Source: Apis mellifera
Lineage: Eukaryota; Arthropoda; Insecta; Hymenoptera; Apidae
Direction: 5' to 3'
DNA length: 64,000 nucleotides
Assembly (NCBI RefSeq): GCF_003254395.2
Contig: NC_037639.1
Span: 8,794,501 to 8,858,500 of the forward strand
Both the position numbers and the translations under genes were made by a program. Under the pieces are notes generated by a model. It made no database searches and had not been told where the DNA came from. It saw nothing but the letters and a program-made list of their open reading frames with translations. Positions within the stretch are counted from its first letter, which is position 1; every line of letters begins with the position of its first letter. Shown one piece after another: positions 57,701-64,000 of this stretch.

Positions 57701-60050
57701 CGGGAGTCGTGCTGGGCATGGTTAAACACGCGATAAAATACTTTTATAGGTCGTAGGTGGTGCATAATTGCTCGTCCTTTGACATTCGTGGCTGCGAGTT
57801 ATATTCCGGATCTCTCCTCTTCCTCTTCGCACGGATGATATTTATCTATTTATTTTACTACGATCGAAGTTGAAATCTGCTTGCAATTTTCTCAAGAAGA
57901 AGAAGAAGAAAAGAAGAATTCGAGGGAAAGTCTCGATTATCATATTCATTGGATATTCGTTAGGTTTAAACACCGTTAGAAATTCGTGCGCGAATTATCA
58001 TTAGAAAGATCCCCAAAGGCGAACGGTAAGCGAGGAGGAGCGAACGATAATCACCCGCCATTAAAGTAGCGGAGAGGAAAATAATGGTAACTGTCCCGTT
58101 TAAATTTCCATCCTGCCAAGTTTTTCTTCGCGAAACGCGCGACAAAGGGACGCACAGGATAATTGCTTCGAAGCCGGCACGCACACACAGCTTCATCACG
58201 ATCGCGAGGGGATCCCGCGCGATTCCATTCCTCTCTCTCTCTGTCTTTGCTTCGCAGAAGCCACGCATTGTCCGCGTTCGAAGTGGCGCGTAATCGCTGC
58301 GTAACGGTCCGTAAACGAAGCCACGTTTTCCAGGGAGGGCCTGGATATCCCGAGGAGGAAAGGGAGGCCACGGTTGTATAATTTACGACGCGAGTTTAAC
58401 GACTATTTTTCAGTGATTCTTCGCCTTTCTTTTTCTTTTCTTTCTTTCCCTTTTTATTTCAGCCCACGATGATATCATATATCGATCTTTCTTGAAAGGG
58501 AGACGAGGCCAAAGCTTTTTTTACGCCAAAGTTCATCCGGTAGATCGATCCTGTTTCTTTCCTCCTCGGTTGGAAATCTCGGTCGCGATAAACGTCGCTT
58601 GTCGGACGTGTTTATTTGATTACTGACGAGGGGGGGGGAGAAAGGGAATTGGTGGGTCTGCTCGTGACGCTGGAATCACGTCACACGCGTGTACCCCTTA
58701 ATGGTTCGAAAGTTTAAAGAAACGTTCCGCTCCCCCTTTTTGAAGGGGGAGTAGTTTGACACAGTAGGCACTAAATAATAGTTAGAAAGTTCGAACGAGT
58801 TGTTTTGTCGTGGCACGTGTTGTTGGAGTGGAAGTGCTTGACACGATTGTATATATTCGGTTTTATTTTCATCATTGCATAAGCTGGTAAATAAGGGATA
58901 GAGAAAGAATTGTTGTTTAACAAAGAAATGGAAAATTTGTTTTAAAGAAAAAATCGAATCGTTCGAAGAAACGAAGAAGGAGAGAAATTTTCCCTTGTTG
59001 AATTATAAGAAAAATAATTGAAGTCGTCACGTAAGGTTAGTCCTCCAGTGCATTAAGTAATTGAAATTCGTCGGCCATAATTGCCAGCTCTCGAGCATTA
59101 AACCACGCGTCGTTGAATTCACCTTAACTTCGGTCTCTCGCGACAAGAGGAAAAATAGCTTCGTAGAGGGAAAAAAATCAGAGTCACCATCATAATTAAC
59201 GTGCGACTTAACCCAGTTCGCCTAAAAAATGATAAAACCTTCCCTGTCCCATTTTTTTTACCTACACCTGCCTATGCACGTATGCATATATACGTATGTA
59301 TAAGCACGGTCGGAGAAAGAAGAAGAAGAAAAGAAGAAAGGCAGCAACAACTCGAACGCTCAAAATATACACCGGATGTGCACACATACGTGTCGTGGAA
59401 TAAATTACCAATGTTTCTTGCGACGTTGTTTCCTCTCAGACGAACAAAACACTCGTCCAACTGACCGAAAGAAAAAAATTTTAAAGTCTCCACCCTCGCG
59501 ATATTCACATTTCCGTAATGCGACGTTACGACACGCAAACTCGTTGTTAACCAACTACTTACGCCATTGAAAGTCGTGGCGAGAGAAAAACACGATCAAC
59601 GTGGCACAATCAAAAATTGAAAAGATGGCAGATTTTTGATTAAAAGAAGAAAAAAAAAGATTGTAAAATCGAGAAGAAAATATCAAAAAGGATCGTTCAT
59701 TGGAATACTTGTATTGTAAAAGAGAAAAATATTTGGAAAACCTTTCTTTTTATCTTTCACATTTCTTAGAAAAGTTTGACACTTTCGATGCAATGAATAT
59801 TATGAAAATTTATACCGAGTTTTATTCATACTATCATAGATTTCTTCCAAAGAATACAAAAACCGGAAAGTATTTCTGCTCGCTTTAATTTGGCACAATT
59901 TTTTAGATTTCTGTTCCACATCGATTCGTATGAAAAAATTGGGAACTCCCTTTGATCTTCGATACTTGTGGAATGTTAATTGTTAATCGATTGTTAATTG
60001 TTACTTGTTAATCGAGTGTTTGAAAAATGAACGTGCAAAATAATCGCCAT
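57701..60050. other. non-coding, no gene seen
   Basis: AAGAAG run near 57895-57916, G9 near 58630-58638, and AT-rich sequence from 58840 and again from 59600. Short frames only. Confidence 0.5.
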
Positions 60051-61169
60051 CCCGATTAAGACACTTTTCTAATTAATTTGATCCGACGTATTTGCGTCGT
60101 AATTGCCGCGAAACGGCATTCACACCCTCGCCTTTACACCGCTCTATCCTCGGTTTTGTGCGGGGGCGGGGTAACGCTCTCGACAAACGCTAGAGCATTT
60201 GTCACCGCGCACCGTGACAAAAGAACAAGCGTTAAGCTCGCGCGCGGCCCGCTACCACCTCTTCCCACCACGTTTAGTCGCGGCCCAGGCAAGGGTACGC
60301 GCCACCACGGAAGGAAGTAGCCTTTTGTTGAAACTTTTACTTTTACTCCTGGAAACGGCGGCCCAAACAAAACGGCGGCGAGATAAGCGAGGGAAAAACG
60401 AAAAAAATAGCCAGCGATCCGGGGAAAGACTCCGGCTCTCTTCTCTTACTTTCGCGAGAGAATTTAAAGCCAACTCTTGGGTAACTCGTCGGTGGTGCGG
60501 GAGGAAAGGTGCGAATGTCGACAAGGTCGTAATTGAAGGATTTACTTGGAAAATAGGACGAGTGTACTTTGTTCCAAAAAGTAAATAGAGTAACAAGAGG
60601 GTTTCCCAATCCGCTCTCCCCACGAATTTCCATGTTTAAGTTTATTTTCTAGGGGCGGTACAAAATTTTTCCACGCTAAACTTTGCGTATATACAATTTC
60701 AGTTAAATTAAAAGTTTCTTCAAGATCCTTTAATTACTTTAACGGAAAATCAAAGATATAATTTTAATCGGTATAATATACCAAAAGGTAATTCCGTGTG
60801 CATCAAAGTAAACTCTACGATCAATATTTACAGTAGCAAGGATTTATTTCAACATCATTACATTTTTTTTCTTCTTTTCTATCGAAATCCTCACTCTTTT
60901 AGTCTCTTGTACACATTCCTTGAGCCGACGAATCGTAGATCAACGCAAGATTCAAAGATAAACGACGAACGATAAATAATTACCGTGAAATAATTAAATA
61001 GCTCTGGTTGGATCGATATAAAGGTATAAAGTTTGCTCGAAAAAGAGGGGAAACTAATCAAGCGTCGGTATTGCGTACATTGCGGAGCGCGATGGCGGAA
61101 TTTCGCTATTCGCGAGCCGCAGACGTCGAAAAACAAACGCGTGTTTTTTGTGTGGCCACCGCAGCTTGC
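60051..61169. other. non-coding, no gene seen
   Basis: CpG-rich to 60640, AT-rich after. A plus frame at 60199-60588 is Arg/Leu/Lys-rich and unmatched. The frame near 61075 with YCVHC has only one CxxC pair. Confidence 0.5.
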
Positions 61170-61200
61170 TACACACACACGTGCGCGCGCGCGCGCGCAC
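61170..61200. repeat. 31-nt alternating purine-pyrimidine run
   Basis: TACACACACAC passes into GTGCGCGC and further GC units with no break in purine-pyrimidine alternation from 61170 to 61200. (CA)n joined to (GC)n is the classic Z-DNA-prone sequence. Confidence 0.9.
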
Positions 61201-63160
61201 TGGGTTAGAGGAAAAAGACGAAAAAAAGGGAGGAGGAAGGAAAAAAACGTAGATGTGTACACGTCACATGGACGAGAAGTTGAGGGGGCGGTTGCACCCA
61301 CACACACACACCTTGTGACGTTTCTGCCGGGATTGCGATTCGCGATGCCCGCGACCCCGTCGCTTCATCAGCCGTCGATTGTTCGCGCGGAAAAGTTAAT
61401 TGAACTTTGATTTCGACAGGCAACTAGTATATACCTCGAGGAAGGGACGACGATTGATTTGCATTACGTTTTATCGAGAGTGCGTCACGCTTTTCATCGA
61501 TTTATCATTTAACTCGATCGAAACTTTCTTGTCTTGCCGTCATGGACGACGTTGGACGACTCGGTTTTCGTCGAAGCTTTTCCAGTTTAATTGCGATTCA
61601 CGACGAATCAAGCTTCGAGATTTAATTCTTGCCCCTAATTCGAAAGATTTAATTAAATTTGTGGGAAATCGTGTGATTTTAAAAAGTATTTCGTTCTCGT
61701 AGAGAATTGAAATTACGTTAAATAAAGCGTATATGGAATAAATTTCGATAGAAATATAAGTATGTGTATTGAAACGGATCGTTTCGGTTTCTTCACCGTT
61801 CCGAATCCTCATTTCCCTCATTTCGAGGACATGGACGAATCAATCTGCCTCTATCGGAGGATCAGAGATAGGAGATCGGAATGAACGAATAGAGAGTGGG
61901 CTGGCATCACTTAAACCTCGATTTAAATCTCGATCGACTCGATGTGATTGAAATGCGCGTTGATAGGGAGAGTCATGGCTATTGTTCGCGTTGACAATAA
62001 GGCTCGAAGGATCACGGCAGAGATACTACTGCCGTTTGTATATCCGCCATATACCCGTCATTTATCGATAACTGTGTCGCGAAATATCGTCATACAGGAT
62101 CGTGAGATGGATAGAAAATAATTAAATTTTTAACGACTTTTTAAAAATCCTAAATATTCCTCTTTTCTCTCCCCCTTTTCCCCCTCCCCAATCCTATATA
62201 CGTTGTTTCCATTTAACACAACAATCCATTCTAAATGCTAGCTCAATTTACTTATCCCTTTCCGCCTCGTGAGCACATCCTTTGGCAATTCCTTGACACT
62301 TCCTTATCGGCAATTTCATTATTCCAAGACTCTGGTCCACGGCTCCTCGTGCCAAAACGCAATGGAAACTTGGAACTCGGTATTCGAAAACCGTGTCTAC
62401 CGCGACGAGGAAGGAATAAAAATTGGGTGGAAAAATTCACTCCAACTGGTTCATCCAGTTTTCTCCAGTAATCGGTAGAAAGGACCGACAGCAGCATTAT
62501 ACGGTAACGAGGCGCGAACTTGTAAATATGGTGAATTACTTTCTACCCGGTTGGCAACGCTCCACGAGGGAAGCCACGATAAACTGTTATTTTGCGGCCG
62601 CGAAAGTTAAATTAGTCGCGGAGGAATCGGCTTCTCCGACCAAAACCGTGAAACTCTCCAAGTTTCCCTCCGAGATTACGGCTCGATCGTCCATCAGAAG
62701 GTGCAGCCATGCTTGTTTATTTTCATGCTCCGGATCAAAGGGTGCGTCTAATCGTTGATAAAAGATACCTCGGATTGATCAAATCGATTCATCCGAAATT
62801 ATTCGAATATTTTCGCTCTGAAAAATTGATCGAACTGCCCGTTTGAAAATTACCAATCCTCATCTTCGCCATTCTTCTTCGCAATTTCCCTGGAAAAATT
62901 TCCACACCGGACTTCAACTTGTTCCAATCTCTCCGAGGATGCCAATCACGGATTGTCAAGAGTTATTTTCCATCGTAACGAGAGTCATGAGGAGGGCATT
63001 GGCAAATGGCAAGTAGGGAATAGGTCGGTACCCATACCAAGTTTGCACGCGAACGCGGTCCCTGTGTTTACCAAACAACCTGTCAAAGCTTTGCCCACCC
63101 AATTTTCCACGAGCGGCTAAGCCAACAATGTACCGCCACCCAGATACAGTCTCCCTCGAT

Positions 63161-63161
<1 letters not shown>
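61201..63161. other. non-coding; small hairpin at 62 kb
   Basis: A CACACACAC run near 61298-61310. The hairpin ACGGCAG/CTGCCGT (62014-62020 with 62029-62035, loop AGATACTA) stands out in otherwise mixed sequence. No gene is recognised. Confidence 0.5.

Positions 63162-63162
<1 letters not shown>

Positions 63163-63197
<35 letters not shown>
63163..63197. repeat. (CT)17 microsatellite
   Basis: Uninterrupted CT run of about 35 nt, the longest CT repeat in the window. Confidence 0.95.
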
Positions 63198-63199
<2 letters not shown>

Positions 63200-63849
63200 T
63201 TCAACCTCCTCTCCCGTTCTCGAATCTCGTGTGTGTACACGTGAGCACGCACGCGAGAAATAGGCTAAGGAGAAGAGAGAGAGACGTAGCCAAACAGTCT
63301 ATCTTTCCATTCACCCGGCTGAATCCCTTACTTGAATCCTAACCGGTCACCTATTATTACGCCTTTCAGTCTGGCCGTAATTAATGTACAAGTAAATTCG
63401 GAGAAGAGATTCAAGAAAGGTGCTCGAGGGCGGTCACGAGATAGGTCAACAAGACTAGTCTTCGAACGTCCAGCAAATTGCATCGCGGATTTTCACGGAA
63501 GAAGAGATGAAAAAAAGAGTGGAGGAGAGGGATGTTCGTTCACCAACGAATGTACAATAAGGGATCGCTACCAGGTTCGTTCGATAAAGATTATATATAC
63601 GAATGATACAGGAGCTTTCCATTCGAGATTAATCGAAGCTACTTTTTGCTCGTTTAATTACGACAAAACCAAGTTTCCTCCATTAATTATATCCCCTGTT
63701 CCGCGTGTTTCCCCATCTCTCTCTCTCTCTTTCGTCCTCTCTCCTCGTCCGAGCGAGATTAATTAATCGGCGGCCGAGGTTCTATTATGCTCGCCCTCGT
63801 GCGTCTAACACGGGCATCGAAGCCGGCAGCCCGAAAATGCAGCCCAGAA
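63198..63849. other. non-coding, no gene seen
   Basis: Mixed sequence with a CT run at about 63718-63731 and TTAATTAATCGG near 63760. A 144-codon plus frame at 63332-63766 is unmatched. Confidence 0.5.
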
Positions 63850-63869
63850 GGGGGGGAGGGGGGGGGGGG
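63850..63869. repeat. G-run G7-A-G12
   Basis: Twenty nucleotides of G with a single A, directly followed by an A/G tract; G-quadruplex-prone. Confidence 0.9.
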
Positions 63870-64000
63870 AAGAAGAAAAAGCCGGAGACATTGTACGCCG
63901 CAAAACATTCCCTCCGACGAATGATGATACCCCACTCTCACCAGATATGGATTAAGACTTTCTCCATCAGTCTGCCGAACGGTGACGAAAAAAAGCCACC
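63870..64000. other. window edge, no gene seen
   Basis: Short mixed sequence to the window end. Confidence 0.5.

Noticed and set aside
61033..61200. YCVHC motif suggesting a zinc finger
   Set aside because: Only one CxxC pair; no second Cys/His pair at finger spacing, and the frame runs into the CA/GC repeat.
1..64000. CRISPR arrays, bacterial operons, integrated phage or telomeric TTAGG arrays
   Set aside because: No spaced identical repeats, no ribosome-binding-site-led gene strings, no phage-like proteins and no TTAGG tandem arrays were seen.

Overview
This 64 kb window looks like eukaryotic nuclear non-coding DNA. I could not recognise a single protein-coding gene, RNA gene, transposase, reverse transcriptase or CRISPR array in it. 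Base composition swings between AT-rich blocks and CpG-rich blocks. CpG is not depleted; CG dinucleotides and words such as TCGA, CGATCG and TCGCG are everywhere. (TA)n, (CT)n/(GA)n, (GGA)n and A/T runs recur every few kilobases. This style fits an insect genome, most like a hymenopteran (bee or ant), where CpG is typically over-represented. That assignment is an inference from composition, not from a diagnostic gene.

Layout. 1-5 kb: mixed sequence with pyrimidine tracts, one longer open frame (2770-3480) and an 18-bp inverted repeat (4855-4910). 5-8 kb: a GC-rich hairpin cluster, TA/TG repeats and AT-rich DNA, then a low-repeat block with three TTTATAA words (7910-8290). 8-15 kb: mostly AT-rich DNA with a 38-bp tandem duplication, a (GAC)n block and several CT tracts. 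15-22 kb: alternating low-repeat, TAATTA-containing blocks and purine tracts. 22-27 kb: an AT-rich stretch, a low-repeat block at 25.4-25.8 kb and a CpG-rich segment open in several frames (26.5-27.4 kb). 27-37 kb: the densest run of regulatory-looking blocks, with two 18-bp perfect palindromes, one 32-bp perfect palindrome, a GCGCC/TCGC block and a diverged duplicated element. 37-51 kb: long homopurine tracts and GA/CT repeats. 51-64 kb: further low-repeat blocks, hairpins, a 31-nt alternating purine-pyrimidine run and long CT and G tracts.

Interpretation. The most economical reading is a very large intron or a gene desert carrying scattered cis-regulatory elements, as commonly seen around insect developmental or neuronal genes. 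The many open frames are mainly a by-product of CpG-rich, TA-poor sequence and of purine/pyrimidine tracts that lack stop codons. A few frames sit beside plausible splice sites and are kept as low-confidence candidates only. No new biological system could be demonstrated; the best leads are the palindromes, the duplicated element at 36.3/36.9 kb and the candidate exon at 38.55 kb.
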